The notes below the pieces were generated by a model. The model was not told where the DNA came from and did no database searches. It saw nothing but the letters and a program-made list of their open reading frames with translations. Both the position numbers and the translations under genes were made by a program. A stretch of 64,000 nt of DNA from the NCBI RefSeq assembly GCF_026153355.1, contig NZ_CP110636.1:2666001-2730000 (forward strand). Reading direction: 5' to 3'. How positions within the stretch are numbered: position 1 is the stretch's first letter; the number at the start of each line of letters is the position of its first letter. The DNA comes from Streptomyces endophytica (GTDB lineage Bacteria > Actinomycetota > Actinomycetes > Streptomycetales > Streptomycetaceae). Below are positions 25,736-35,454 of this stretch, piece by piece.

Positions 25736-27037
25736 TCAGGCGTTCGCCAGCTCCCGTTCGCGGTCCTCGGCCGCCGGGCCCGTCTCGGCCGCCGGGTCCG
25801 GCAGATCCGGGCCGGCCACCACGGACGAGGTGCGCGGCAGCAGGTGGGCGCGGAGGGCCAGCAGCACCACCAGGGCCAGGGCGGTGCCGGCCAGGGGGAC
25901 CAGGAAGCCGCTGCTGGGGCCGAAGCGGTCGGTGAGCTGGCCGGCGGAGGTGGCGGCGACGGCCTGGCCCAGGGCGACCGCACCGGTCAGCCAGGTGAAG
26001 GCCTCGGTGCGGGCGGCGGCCGGGACCAGGGACTCGACCAGGGTGTAGCCGGTGATCAGCGCGGGGGCGATGCACAGGCCGACGACCAGGCCGACGGCGG
26101 CCAGCAGCGGTACCGCGGTCACCGCCCACAGCGGGGTGGTGGCCAGCGCCAGCAGCCCGTAGGCGACCAGCAGCCGGCGGCGCGGGCCGACCTTCCAGGC
26201 GAGGGTGCCGCAGACGATCCCGGCGAGCATGTTGCCGCCGGCGAAGATCCCGTAGAGCAGGCCGTTGATGCCGGGCTGGCCGATGGCCTGGGTGAACGCG
26301 GTCAGCGAGACCTGCATGCCGCCGAAGACGGCGCCGATGCCGAGGAACGCCACGATCAGGACGCGGACGCCGGGGACCGACAGGGCCGAGACGCGCGGCC
26401 GGTCGTCGGCCTGCGCTTGGTGGACGGGGGGCTGGGTGCGGCGCTGGGAGGCGAAGAGCAGACCGCCGGCCAGGGTCAGCGCGGCCTCGGCGATCAGGCC
26501 GGCGGCCGGGTGGAGGCCGGTGCACAGCGCGGTCGCCAGGACCGGGCCGACCACGAAGGTGAACTCGTCGGTCACCGACTCGAAGGCGGCCGCCGTCGGC
26601 ATCAGCGGGCTGCCGCCGAGCCGGGACGCCCAGCGGGCCCGCACCATCGGGCCGACCTGCGGCGTCGAGGCGCCCGTGGGGACGGCCACGGCGAGCAGCG
26701 CCCACAGGGGGGCGTGCGCCAGGGCCAGGACGATCAGCGTCGCGACGCCGGCGGTGTGCACGAGGATGCCGGGGATCAGCACCGCGCGCTGGCCGAAGCG
26801 GTCGGCGAGCTTGCCGCTCTGCGGGGCGAACAGCGCCATCGAGACGCCGGTGGCGGCCGAGACCGCGCCGGCGGTGCCGTAGGAGCCGGTGGTGGACTGG
26901 ACGAGCAGCACGATGCCGATCGTCAGCATCGCGAACGGCTGCCGGGCCAGGAAACCGGGAAGGAGGAAGGTCCACGCACCAGGGGTGCGCAGCAGTTGTC
27001 CGTAACCGGGACGGGATTGCTTGACCGCGGATGCCAC
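25736..27037 (-). CDS. MFS transporter, 12 spans
   Basis: 433 aa, GTG start. Twelve hydrophobic segments; motif A-like GKLADRFGQRAVL after span 2 and its echo AGQLTDRFGPSSGFL after span 8 or so. N-terminus PGAWTFLLPGFLARQPFAML. It resembles the actinobacterial 'MFS transporter' group without assigned substrate. A possible 20-codon leader ORF (27083-27145) lies in the transcript leader. The C-terminal 30 residues are Glu/Asp-rich. Not linked to the CIRCE element, which lies beyond its 3' end. Confidence 0.82.
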   Translation of the reverse strand: MASAVKQSRPGYGQLLRTPGAWTFLLPGFLARQPFAMLTIGIVLLVQSTTGSYGTAGAVSAATGVSMALFAPQSGKLADRFGQRAVLIPGILVHTAGVATLIVLALAHAPLWALLAVAVPTGASTPQVGPMVRARWASRLGGSPLMPTAAAFESVTDEFTFVVGPVLATALCTGLHPAAGLIAEAALTLAGGLLFASQRRTQPPVHQAQADDRPRVSALSVPGVRVLIVAFLGIGAVFGGMQVSLTAFTQAIGQPGINGLLYGIFAGGNMLAGIVCGTLAWKVGPRRRLLVAYGLLALATTPLWAVTAVPLLAAVGLVVGLCIAPALITGYTLVESLVPAAARTEAFTWLTGAVALGQAVAATSAGQLTDRFGPSSGFLVPLAGTALALVVLLALRAHLLPRTSSVVAGPDLPDPAAETGPAAEDRERELANA

Positions 27038-27082
27038 GGCCGGGCCTTTCTGCCGCCTGGTAGCGCGTCGCCCGCGAGGTCG

Positions 27083-27145
27083 TCACAGGTACGCGCCGAG
27101 AGCTGTCCTCTCGCGCTGGACCGAGTGATACCGCGTGGTCCGCAC
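27083..27145 (-). CDS. Possible leader peptide before the MFS gene
   Basis: GTG start, 20 codons: MRTTRYHSVQRERTALGAYL, then TGA 45 bases before the MFS start. Its second half overlaps a hairpin (GAGAG-GACAG-CTCTC). An Arg/Tyr-rich leader overlapping a stem before an efflux gene fits translation-attenuation control, as for drug-inducible pumps, but there is no good ribosome site, so this is speculative. Confidence 0.3.
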   Translation of the reverse strand: MRTTRYHSVQRERTALGAYL

Positions 27146-27256
27146 CCCGAGAGGTGGCTGCAGATGGCAGGGGACCGCGGCCGCCGAGCGGTCGCGCCAG
27201 CTCTGCATCAGGCAGAGGTGGTTCGTCGTTGTTCCTTCTTCATTGTACAGGCCCGA

Positions 27257-27294
27257 GCGGGTGAGGCCCTGGGATTAGCCAGTGCTTCACCCGC
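27257..27294 (-). terminator. Hairpin after the antiporter gene
   Basis: Stem GCGGGTGA / TCACCCGC with a long loop; read on the plus strand it is followed by TTTTCC. It lies 60 bases beyond the antiporter stop, within the 316-base gap 27038-27353, where I see no gene other than the possible leader peptide. Confidence 0.45.
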
Positions 27295-27353
27295 TTTTCC
27301 TTGGGTTTCTTGGAGATGTCCGCCACATTGCGCCCCGACGGGCCCACGGCGGC

Positions 27354-28874
27354 TCAGTGGCGGCCGTGACCGTGCCGCCGCGGGGCGGCGCCGGTGCCCA
27401 GCCAGCCGGCCAGCTTGCCGCCCCGGGAGACCGCCTGCAACCGTCGCTCGGCCGCGTCGCGCACCGGGTCCGTGGCGACCACCAGCAGCTCGTCGCCGCG
27501 CCGCAGCACGGTCGTCGGCGAGGGCACGAAGCTGGAGCCGTCCCGGACGACGAGGGTGACCGCGGCGCCCGCCGGCATCCGCAGCTCGCCGACCTCGACG
27601 CCGTGCATCCGGGAGGCCGGTCCGATGGACGTGGACAGCAGATGGCCGCGCAGCCGCTCCAGCGGGGCGGACTCGATGCCCAGGTCGGCGGGCTCCTCGC
27701 CGTCGCCCAGCCGGAGGTGCCGGGCGAGCCAGGGCAGGGTCGGCCCCTGGATCAGGGTGTAGACCACGACCAGGACGAAGACGACGTTGAAGACGCCCTC
27801 GCTGCCGGGGACGGCGCCCACCATCGGGATGGTGGCCAGCACGATGGGGACCGCGCCGCGCAGCCCGGCCCACGACAGCAGGGTCTTCTCCTGCCAGGGC
27901 ACCCGGAACGGCAGCAGCGAGACGAAGACCGACGTCGGGCGGGCGACGAGGGTGAGGATCATGCCGATGACCAGGGCCGGCACCACGTCGTCGAGGAGAT
28001 TGTGCGGGGTGACCAGCAGGCCCAGCAGGACGAACATGCCGATCTGGCCGATCCAGCCGAGCCCCTCGGCGAAGCCGCGGGTGGCCGGGGCGTGCGGCAG
28101 TTTGGCGTTGCCGAGGATCATCGCGGCCAGATAGACGGCGAGGAAGCCCGAGCCGTGCGCCAGTGCGCCGGCGGCGTAGGCGGAGACCGCGATGGCCATG
28201 ACGGCGATGGGGTAGAGGCCGGAGGCCGGCAGTGCCACGTGCCGCATGCAGTAGGCGCCGAGCCAGCCGATCGCCAGGCCGAGCGCGGCGCCGATCGCCA
28301 GCTCCAGGGCGATCTCGCCGAGCAGGACGTACCAGTGGTCGACCTCTCGCGAGGTGGAGAAGGCGACGACCAGGATGACCACCGGGGCGTCGTTGAACCC
28401 GGACTCCGCTTCGAGGACACCCGTCAGCCGGGCCGGCAGCGGCACGCTGCGCAGGACCGAGAAGACCGCCGCGGCGTCCGTGGACGAGACCACGGCGCCG
28501 ATCAGCAGCGCCTGCCGCCAGCCGAGCCCGGCGAGGTAGTGCGCTCCGGCCGCGGTGACCCCCACGCTCACCGCGACGCCGACCGTCGACAGCATCGCCG
28601 CCTGGGGCAGGGCCGGCTTGATCTCTTTCCATTTGGTGCCCAGACCGCCCTCGGCGAGGATCACGACCAGCGCGGCATAGCCCAGGAGTTGGGTCAGCTG
28701 AGCGTCGTCGAAGACGACCCCGCCGAGGCCGTCCTGCCCCATGGCGATGCCTATCCCCAGGTAGATGAGCAGGCTGGGGAGCCCGCTGCGCGAGGAAAGC
28801 CGTACTGCGGCGACCGCGATGAGCAGCACGAGCGAGCAGAGCAGCAGGAGTTGGTTGAGGTGGTCGACAGTCAG
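27354..28874 (-). CDS. Potassium/proton antiporter (CPA1, YcgO/CvrA type) with TrkA-C domain
   Basis: About 506 aa. Twelve or so spans with the exchanger blocks LPSLLIYLGIGIAMGQDG, GAVVSSTDAAAVFSVLR and LEAESGFNDAPVV (acidic ion-binding pair), then SWAGLRGAVPIVLA. The C-terminal about 90 residues form a TrkA-C regulatory domain (GVEVGELRMPAGAAVTLVVRDG ... RRGDELLVVATDP). Likely exports K+ or Na+ for H+. The first span continues upstream of the GTG at 28829 as LTVDHLNQLLLLCSLV, so a CTG start at 28874 is used; no ATG/GTG lies there. AT-rich DNA at 28936-28983 probably holds its promoter. Confidence 0.87.
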   Translation of the reverse strand: MTVDHLNQLLLLCSLVLLIAVAAVRLSSRSGLPSLLIYLGIGIAMGQDGLGGVVFDDAQLTQLLGYAALVVILAEGGLGTKWKEIKPALPQAAMLSTVGVAVSVGVTAAGAHYLAGLGWRQALLIGAVVSSTDAAAVFSVLRSVPLPARLTGVLEAESGFNDAPVVILVVAFSTSREVDHWYVLLGEIALELAIGAALGLAIGWLGAYCMRHVALPASGLYPIAVMAIAVSAYAAGALAHGSGFLAVYLAAMILGNAKLPHAPATRGFAEGLGWIGQIGMFVLLGLLVTPHNLLDDVVPALVIGMILTLVARPTSVFVSLLPFRVPWQEKTLLSWAGLRGAVPIVLATIPMVGAVPGSEGVFNVVFVLVVVYTLIQGPTLPWLARHLRLGDGEEPADLGIESAPLERLRGHLLSTSIGPASRMHGVEVGELRMPAGAAVTLVVRDGSSFVPSPTTVLRRGDELLVVATDPVRDAAERRLQAVSRGGKLAGWLGTGAAPRRHGHGRH

Positions 28875-29081
28875 GAGCTGGTCCTTCCTCGCACGGGTTC
28901 CGAAACGACGGTCCGGGGGTGGTCTTCGGGGGCTCTTTCCTTACCGTATCTAGTTACTGAGACTAACAATTTACCATTACTTGAAGGTTGGGGGTGCTGG
29001 CGGTGACTCCGCGTAGGGGTCGCCGAACCCGTGCGCCTATGGTTGCTCCAGCACTCCCACCCTGCCCCTCGAAGGACAGAG

Positions 29082-31799
29082 ATGCCCGCCAACAAGTCCG
29101 GCCCAGTCCCCAGGAAGAAGAAGGGGCGGCGCGGCCGCCTCGTCGCCATCACGGTCGTGCTGCTGCTCGTGGCGGGCATCGGCTTCGGCGCGTACTGGGG
29201 AGTCAGCACCGTCCGAGCCTCGTTCCCGCAGACCACCGGCTCGCTCAAACTCCCGGGCCTGACCGACCCGGTGGACGTCGTCCGCGACGCCAACGGCATC
29301 CCGCAGATCTACGCCGACACCGACGAGGACCTCTTCCGCGCCCAGGGCTACGTCCAGGCCCAGGACCGCTTCTGGGAGATGGACGTCCGGCGCCACATGA
29401 CCGCCGGCCGGCTGTCCGAGATGTTCGGCAAGAGCCAGGTCAAGACCGATGAGTTCCTGCGCACCCTGGGCTGGCACCGGGTGGCGCAGCAGGAGTACGA
29501 CACCAAGCTCTCGCCCAGCACCAAGAAGTACCTCCAGGCGTACTCCGCCGGTGTCAACGCCTACCTCAAGGACCACGAGGGTTCCGCGCTCTCCCTGGAG
29601 TACGCGGCGCTGGACTTCGAGAACGACTACAAGCCGGAGAAGTGGACGCCGGCCGACTCGGTGGCCTGGCTCAAGGCGATGGCCTGGGACCTGCGCGGCA
29701 ACATGCAGGAGGAGATCGACCGGTCCCTGATGACCAGCCGCTTCACCCAGCAGCAGATCAACGAGCTCTACCCGGCATACCCGTACCAGCGGAACAAGCC
29801 GATCGTGGACGGCGGCGCGGTCGACCCGGCCACCAAGAAGTTCACGCCCAAGGGCTCGGCCAACGCCACCCCGGCCGGCGGCGCCGTCACCGGACTGCGG
29901 TCCCAGCTGAGCTCGCTGTCCAAGACGGTGAACGAGGTCCCGGCGCTGCTCGGCCCCAACGGCAACGGCATCGGCTCCAACTCCTGGGTCGTCTCCGGCG
30001 CGCACACCCCCACCGGCAAGCCGCTGCTCGCCAACGACCCGCACCTGGCACCGCAGATGCCCTCGCTCTGGTACCAGATGGGCCTGCACTGCCGTAACAC
30101 CGGCCCCAAGTGCGGCTACGACGTCTCCGGCTTCACCTTCTCCGGGATGCCCGGCGTCGTCATCGGCCACAACCAGGACATCTCCTGGGGCATGACCAAC
30201 CTCGGCGCCGACGTCACCGACCTGTACCTGGAGAAGGTCAACGCCGACGGCTACCTCTTCGACGACAAGCAGCGGCCGTTCCTCGTGCGCAAGGAGACCA
30301 TCAAGGTCGCCGGCGGCGGGAGCCACCAGATCACCGTCCGCTCCACCAGGAACGGACCGATCGTCTCCGACCGCGACGACGAGCTCGGCAACGTCGGCAA
30401 GGACGCCCCCGTGGGCAACGCCGCCCCGGACCGCGGCGACGGCTACGCCGTCTCGCTCCGCTGGACCGCGCTCGACCCCGGCCGTTCCATGGACGCCGTC
30501 TTCGAGCTCGACCGCGCCCACGACTGGACCGGCTTCCGCAAGGCCGCCGCGCACTTCGAGGTGCCCTCGCAGAACCTGATCTACGCCGACACCAAGGGCA
30601 ACATCGGCTACCAGGCACCCGGCCGGATCCCGGTCCGCGGCAAGGGCGACGGCCACTTCGACGGCACCTACCCGGCGCCCGGCTGGGACTCCCGCTACCA
30701 GTGGAAGGGCTACATCCCGCAGTCCGCCCTGCCGTACGAGTACAACCCCGAGCGCGGCTACATCGTCACCGCCAACCAGGCCGTCACCGACGAGAAGTAC
30801 CCGTACCTGATCACCAAGGACTGGGGCTACGGCTCCCGCAGCCAGCGGATCAACGACCTGATCCAGTCGAAGATCAAGGACGGCGGCAAGGTCTCCACCG
30901 ACGACATGCAGGCCTTCCAGAAGGACAACAGCAGTGAGATCGCCCGGCTGCTGACGCCCTACCTGACGAAGATCGACATCAAGGACAAGTACGTCCGCGA
31001 CGCCCAGCAGCTGCTGGAGGGCTGGGACTTCACCCAGGAGCCCGACTCCGCCGCGGCCGCCTACTTCAACGCCGTCTGGCGCAACACCCTCAAGCTCGCC
31101 TTCGGCAACAAGATGCCCAAGGAACTGCGCCCCGAGGGCCAGTGCCTCACCGTCCGCCCGGCCGACGAGACCGGCCCCGCCGACGAGAACGACAAGTACG
31201 TCCGCGAATGCGGCGAGCGGGCCGGCGACACCGCCCAGCCCGACGGCGGCGACCGCTGGTACGAGGTCGTCCGCAACATCCTCGACGACCCCGGCAACGC
31301 CTGGTGGAAGACCGAGGACCGGCCCGGCCGCCCCGGCGACAAGAACCGCGACCAGCTCCTCGCGCACGCCATGAAGGACGCCCGCTACGAGCTGACCTCC
31401 AAGCTGGGCAAGAACATCGACAACTGGACCTGGGGCCGGCTGCACCAGATGTTCCTGAAGAACCAGACCCTGGGCACCGACGGCCCCGGGATGCTGCAGG
31501 GCCTGTTCAACCGCGGCCCGTGGAACGTCGGCGGCGGTGAGGCCGCGGTCGACGCCACCGGCTGGAACGCGGCCAGCGGCTACAAGGTCACCTGGGTCCC
31601 GTCCATGCGGATGGTGGTCAACCTCGCCGACCTCGACAAGTCCCGCTGGATCAACCTCACCGGCGCCTCCGGGCACGCCTACGAGGCCCACTACTACGAC
31701 CAGACCGACAAGTGGGCCAAGGGCGAGCTGCTGTCCTGGCCGTACAGCGAGGACGCCGTCAAGAAGGCCGGCAAGGACACCCTGACGCTGTCGCCGTAA
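29082..31799 (+). CDS. Penicillin acylase family protein (S45), membrane-anchored
   Basis: 905 aa, the length of the family precursor. The cytosolic start MPANKSGPVPRKKKGRRGR is followed by one span (LVAITVVLLLVAGIGFGAYW). The alpha chain has VRDANGIPQIYADTDEDLFRAQGYVQAQDRFWEMD. The beta chain should begin at the nucleophile Ser299 in GIGSNSWVVSG after autocleavage. Later blocks are HNQDISWGMTN and GYIVTANQAVTDE. The family hydrolyses amides such as penicillins or acyl-homoserine lactones (quorum quenching); the substrate here is unknown. AAGGA lies 6 nt before the ATG. Followed by a 22-bp-stem terminator. Confidence 0.92.
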   Translation: MPANKSGPVPRKKKGRRGRLVAITVVLLLVAGIGFGAYWGVSTVRASFPQTTGSLKLPGLTDPVDVVRDANGIPQIYADTDEDLFRAQGYVQAQDRFWEMDVRRHMTAGRLSEMFGKSQVKTDEFLRTLGWHRVAQQEYDTKLSPSTKKYLQAYSAGVNAYLKDHEGSALSLEYAALDFENDYKPEKWTPADSVAWLKAMAWDLRGNMQEEIDRSLMTSRFTQQQINELYPAYPYQRNKPIVDGGAVDPATKKFTPKGSANATPAGGAVTGLRSQLSSLSKTVNEVPALLGPNGNGIGSNSWVVSGAHTPTGKPLLANDPHLAPQMPSLWYQMGLHCRNTGPKCGYDVSGFTFSGMPGVVIGHNQDISWGMTNLGADVTDLYLEKVNADGYLFDDKQRPFLVRKETIKVAGGGSHQITVRSTRNGPIVSDRDDELGNVGKDAPVGNAAPDRGDGYAVSLRWTALDPGRSMDAVFELDRAHDWTGFRKAAAHFEVPSQNLIYADTKGNIGYQAPGRIPVRGKGDGHFDGTYPAPGWDSRYQWKGYIPQSALPYEYNPERGYIVTANQAVTDEKYPYLITKDWGYGSRSQRINDLIQSKIKDGGKVSTDDMQAFQKDNSSEIARLLTPYLTKIDIKDKYVRDAQQLLEGWDFTQEPDSAAAAYFNAVWRNTLKLAFGNKMPKELRPEGQCLTVRPADETGPADENDKYVRECGERAGDTAQPDGGDRWYEVVRNILDDPGNAWWKTEDRPGRPGDKNRDQLLAHAMKDARYELTSKLGKNIDNWTWGRLHQMFLKNQTLGTDGPGMLQGLFNRGPWNVGGGEAAVDATGWNAASGYKVTWVPSMRMVVNLADLDKSRWINLTGASGHAYEAHYYDQTDKWAKGELLSWPYSEDAVKKAGKDTLTLSP

Positions 31800-31816
31800 G
31801 GCCGCAGCCGCAACGA

Positions 31817-31871
31817 GCCGCCGGGCGGGCCGGAGATCTCCCACGGGACGATCTCCGGCCCGCCCGGCGGC
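31817..31871. terminator. Very strong bidirectional terminator
   Basis: A perfect 22-bp stem (31817-31838 with 31850-31871) and an 11-nt loop, between the convergent acylase and 5-formyl-THF cyclo-ligase genes. Confidence 0.85.
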
Positions 31872-31947
31872 GTTCGGGCCCGGTCCGGAGGGGCCGCGGC
31901 GCCCGGGGGCGCCCGGCGGTTCCGGCGTACGCAGCGGTCCGGCGGGC

Positions 31948-32580
31948 TCAGTGCCGGAACCGGTGCACCCCCGACGGGGTCACCGCGGCGTGCACCCGCC
32001 GGTCGTGCGGCTCGGCCGGCACCTCGTCCCGCACCTCCGCGTCGAACAGCAGCACCACCAGGTGCGCCGGCGCCCCGGCCCGGTCCAGCCGCTCCAGCAC
32101 CCGGTCGTACGAGCCGCCGCCGCGGCCCAGCCGCACCCCGTCGCGGTCCACCGCCAGCCCCGGCAGCAGCACCACGTCCGCCCGCGTGACCGCCTGCGGG
32201 CCCAGCCGCTCACCGGCCGGCTCGTGCAGCCCCCAGCCCGCCGGCACCAGACCGCCGGCGCCCTCGTACGGCGCCCAGTCGAGGTCGTTGTCCGGCATCA
32301 GCACCGGCAGCAGCACCCGCACCCCCGCGTCCCGCAGCCGGTCCAGCAGCGCCCCGGTGGGCGGCTCCGAGCCCATCGACACGTACGCCGCCACCGTCGG
32401 CCGGCGGGCGGCCCCCTCGTCCCCCGCCGACGGGGCGAGGAACGGCGCCAACTCCTCCAGTTCCAGGGTCCGTCGGGCCAGTGCCTCGCCCGCCGCCGCG
32501 AGGACATCCGGTGGCAACGATCTCCTTACCTCCTGGAGATCCCGCCGCAACCTTCGTTTCCTATCGTGCTGCTTGCTCAC
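31948..32580 (-). CDS. 5-formyltetrahydrofolate cyclo-ligase
   Basis: 210 aa, normal length. Converts 5-formyl-THF with ATP to 5,10-methenyl-THF in one-carbon metabolism. Visible: the basic N-terminus KQHDRKRRLRRDLQEVRRSL, YVSMGSEPPTGALL, and the nucleotide/folate site VVLLPGLAVDRDGVRLGRGGGSYDR. GTG start, divergent from galU with about 80 bases between them, the usual Streptomyces arrangement. Confidence 0.93.
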   Translation of the reverse strand: MSKQHDRKRRLRRDLQEVRRSLPPDVLAAAGEALARRTLELEELAPFLAPSAGDEGAARRPTVAAYVSMGSEPPTGALLDRLRDAGVRVLLPVLMPDNDLDWAPYEGAGGLVPAGWGLHEPAGERLGPQAVTRADVVLLPGLAVDRDGVRLGRGGGSYDRVLERLDRAGAPAHLVVLLFDAEVRDEVPAEPHDRRVHAAVTPSGVHRFRH

Positions 32581-32661
32581 TGTGTGCCCTTGCTCCCGCT
32601 CTCATGCTCTATTCACCGGACCCTCATCATCGTTCCGAATGGGCCGGTTATGGTGTCGCGC

Positions 32662-33564
32662 ATGACTCCATCGCACACACGGATCAGCAAGGCTGTCATT
32701 CCGGCAGCCGGCCTCGGCACCCGGTTTCTCCCCGCTACGAAGGCCACACCCAAGGAGATGCTCCCGGTCGTCGACAAGCCCGCCATCCAGTACGTGGTGG
32801 AGGAGGCGGCCGCCGCCGGGCTCTCCGACGTCCTGATGGTCACCGGCCGCAACAAGCGCCCCCTCGAGGACCACTTCGACCGCAACTACGAACTCGAAGA
32901 GGCCCTGCACCGCAAGGGCGACGAGTCCCGCCTCGCCAAGGTCCAGGAATCCAGCGACCTCGCGACCATGCACTACGTCCGCCAGGGCGACCCCAAGGGC
33001 CTCGGCCACGCGGTGCTGTGCGCCGCGCCCCACGTGGGCGACCAGCCCTTCGCCGTGCTCCTCGGTGACGACCTGATCGACCCCCGCGACCCCCTGCTGG
33101 CCCGCATGGTCGAGGTGCAGGAGCAGTACGGCGGCTCGGTCATCGCCCTCATGGAGGTCGACCCGGCCCAGATCCACCTCTACGGCTGCGCGGCCGCCGC
33201 GCCCACCGGCGACGACGACGTGGTCACCGTCTCCGACCTGGTCGAGAAGCCCGACCCGTCCGAGGCCCCCAGCAACCTCGCGATCATCGGCCGCTACGTC
33301 CTCGACCCGGCCGTCTTCGAGGTGCTGCGCAAGACCGACCCCGGCCGCGGCGGCGAGATCCAGCTCACCGACGCCCTCCAGGCGCTCGCCGCCGACCCGT
33401 CGCTGGGCGGCCCGGTGCACGGCGTCGTCTTCAAGGGCCGGCGCTATGACACCGGTGACCGTGGCGACTACCTGCGTGCCATTGTCAGACTGGCATGCGA
33501 ACGTGAGGACCTGGGCCCCGACTTCCGGGCCTGGCTTCGCAGTTACGTCACCGAGGAGATGTAG
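32662..33564 (+). CDS. galU: UTP-glucose-1-phosphate uridylyltransferase
   Basis: 300 aa. Makes UDP-glucose for wall polymers and trehalose. N-terminal nucleotide-binding loop VIPAAGLGTRFLPATKATPKE, then LPVVDKPAIQYVVEEA, GLGHAVLCA, VLLGDDLID and LVEKPDPSEAPSNLAIIGRYVL. ATG 32662 is used; ATG 32650 is in frame four codons earlier. Four bases after its stop begins glp, so they are one transcript. Confidence 0.95.
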   Translation: MTPSHTRISKAVIPAAGLGTRFLPATKATPKEMLPVVDKPAIQYVVEEAAAAGLSDVLMVTGRNKRPLEDHFDRNYELEEALHRKGDESRLAKVQESSDLATMHYVRQGDPKGLGHAVLCAAPHVGDQPFAVLLGDDLIDPRDPLLARMVEVQEQYGGSVIALMEVDPAQIHLYGCAAAAPTGDDDVVTVSDLVEKPDPSEAPSNLAIIGRYVLDPAVFEVLRKTDPGRGGEIQLTDALQALAADPSLGGPVHGVVFKGRRYDTGDRGDYLRAIVRLACEREDLGPDFRAWLRSYVTEEM

Positions 33565-33568
33565 GACG

Positions 33569-34884
33569 TTGAACCACGCCACCGGCCAGACCAGCCACCC
33601 GGACCGCGTCTGGTCGGTGGCCGAGCACCTCGACGACGTCCTGTCGAAGATCGCCCCGCTGGACCCGATCGAGCTGCAGCTCCTCGACGCCCAGGGCTGC
33701 GTCCTGGTCGAGGACGTCACCGTCACCGTCCCCCTGCCGCCCTTCGACAACAGCTCCATGGACGGCTACGCGGTCCGCGCCGCCGACGTCGCCGGGGCCA
33801 CCGAGGCCGCCCCGGCCACCCTGACCGTCATCGGCGACGTCGCGGCCGGCAGCGGCGAGCTCCCCGAGGTCGGCCCCGGCCAGGCCGCCCGCATCATGAC
33901 CGGCGCCCCCCTCCCGCCCGGCGCCGAGGCGGTCGTCCCCGTCGAATGGACCGACGGCGGCGCCGGAGCCGGCCCGGCCGCCACGATGCGGGCGGCCAGC
34001 GCCGCCCCCGAGGGCGCCGGCGGCGAGGTCCGCATCCACCGCCCGGCCCGGCCGGCGCCCACGTCCGCGCCCGCGGCAGCGACGTCACCCAGGGCGAACT
34101 CGCCCTGCGCACCGGCACCCTCCTCGGGCCCTCCCAGATCGGCTTGCTCGCCGCCCTCGGCCGCGGCACGGTCCGGGTCCGCCCGCGCCCCCGCGTCGTG
34201 GTGCTGTCCACCGGCAGCGAACTGGTCCAGCCCGGCGAGGCGTTGGGCCCCGGCCAGATCCACGACTCCAACAGCTTCCAGCTCACCGCCGCGGCCCGCG
34301 CCGCCGGCGCCCTCGCCTACCGCGTCGGCGCGGTCGCCGACGACGCCGAGACCCTGCGCGCCACCCTGGAGGACCAGCTCATCCGGGCCGACGTCCTCGT
34401 CACCAGCGGCGGCGTCAGCGTCGGCGCGTACGACGTGGTCAAGGAGACCCTGGCCGGCCTCTCCGACGACGAGGGGAAGGTCGAGTTCCGCAAGCTCGCG
34501 ATGCAGCCCGGCAAGCCCCAGGGCTTCGGCCTCATCGGCCCCGACCGCATCCCGCTGCTGGCCCTGCCCGGCAACCCCGTCAGCAGCTACGTCTCCTTCG
34601 AGCTGTTCGTCCGCCCGGTCATCCGCGCCCTGATGGGCCTGCCGGACGTGCACCGCACGACGGCCACGGCCCGCTGCACCGCCGCCCTCGCCTCCTCGCC
34701 CAAGGGTAAGCGGCAGTTCCTGCGCGGCTCCTACGACGCCGACGCCGGCACCGTCACCCCGGTCGGCGGCGCCGGCTCCCACCTGATCAAGGCCATGGCG
34801 CACGCCAACGCCCTGATCGTCGTCCCCGAGGACACCACCGAGGTCCCCGAGGGCGCCGACGTGGAGGTCGTCCCGCTCGGATAA
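33569..34884 (+). pseudogene. glp: Gephyrin-like MoeA homologue (Glp), frameshifted
   Basis: MoeA-family fold, about 439 aa joined. Blocks: PPFDNSSMDGYAVRA, ARIMTGAPLPPGAEAVVPVEW, then, one frame over, VRARGSDVTQGELALR, VVLSTGSELV, SGGVSVGAYDVV, PLLALPGNPVSSYVSFELF. One base is missing near 34052-34056 (CCGGCGCC), and total length is one short of a multiple of three. In Corynebacterium the galU-linked MoeA paralogue Glp binds FtsZ and works with the membrane protein GlpR; in Streptomyces the membrane partner's relative is SepX, encoded 1.9 kb downstream. So this copy is more likely a division protein than a molybdopterin enzyme, though moaC and mogA sit between. TTG start. Confidence 0.85.
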
Positions 34885-34971
34885 CCGGCCCCCGAAAACC
34901 CGTACCGGGTGCTCCGCGGCCACCGGAGGTACGGTGTCGTCCCACAGGCGGCAGTTTGGACCGGGAGAACG

Positions 34972-35454
34972 ATGAGCAGCGGCCAGCAACACCTCACCCA
35001 CCTCGACGCGGCGGGCGCGGCCCGGATGGTCGACGTCTCGGCCAAGGACGTCACCGCCCGCACCGCCCGCGCCCGCGGCCGGGTGCTGGTGTCACCGCAG
35101 GTCGTCGAGTTGCTGCGGGGCGAGGGCATGCCCAAGGGCGACGCCCTGGCCACCGCCCGGATCGCCGGGATCATGGGCGCCAAGCGCACCCCCGAGCTGA
35201 TCCCGCTCTGCCACCCGCTGGCCGTCTCCGGCGTGAAGGTGGACCTCTCGGTCACCGACGAGGCCGTGGAGATCGCCGCCACCGTCAAGACCACCGACCG
35301 CACCGGCGTCGAGATGGAGGCGCTCACCGCCGTCTCCGTCGCCGCCCTCACCGTCGTGGACATGATCAAGGCGGTCGACAAGGCCGCGGTGATCTCCGAC
35401 ATCCGCGTCGAGGAGAAGACCGGCGGCAAGTCCGGCGACTGGAGCCGGTCATGA
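34972..35454 (+). CDS. moaC: Cyclic pyranopterin monophosphate synthase MoaC
   Basis: 160 aa, full length. Second half-reaction of molybdenum cofactor step one. Signature blocks: [40 protein letters not shown] (substrate-binding His), [17 protein letters not shown] and [31 protein letters not shown] at 34972 with GGGAGA upstream. Its stop overlaps the mogA ATG (ATGA). Confidence 0.95.
   Translation: MSSGQQHLTHLDAAGAARMVDVSAKDVTARTARARGRVLVSPQVVELLRGEGMPKGDALATARIAGIMGAKRTPELIPLCHPLAVSGVKVDLSVTDEAVEIAATVKTTDRTGVEMEALTAVSVAALTVVDMIKAVDKAAVISDIRVEEKTGGKSGDWSRS

Noticed and set aside
29037..31844. A 935-codon open frame antisense to the penicillin acylase gene
   Set aside because: Its composition (Val/Gly/Asp/Leu monotony) is that expected opposite a high-GC gene; the plus-strand frame has all family motifs.
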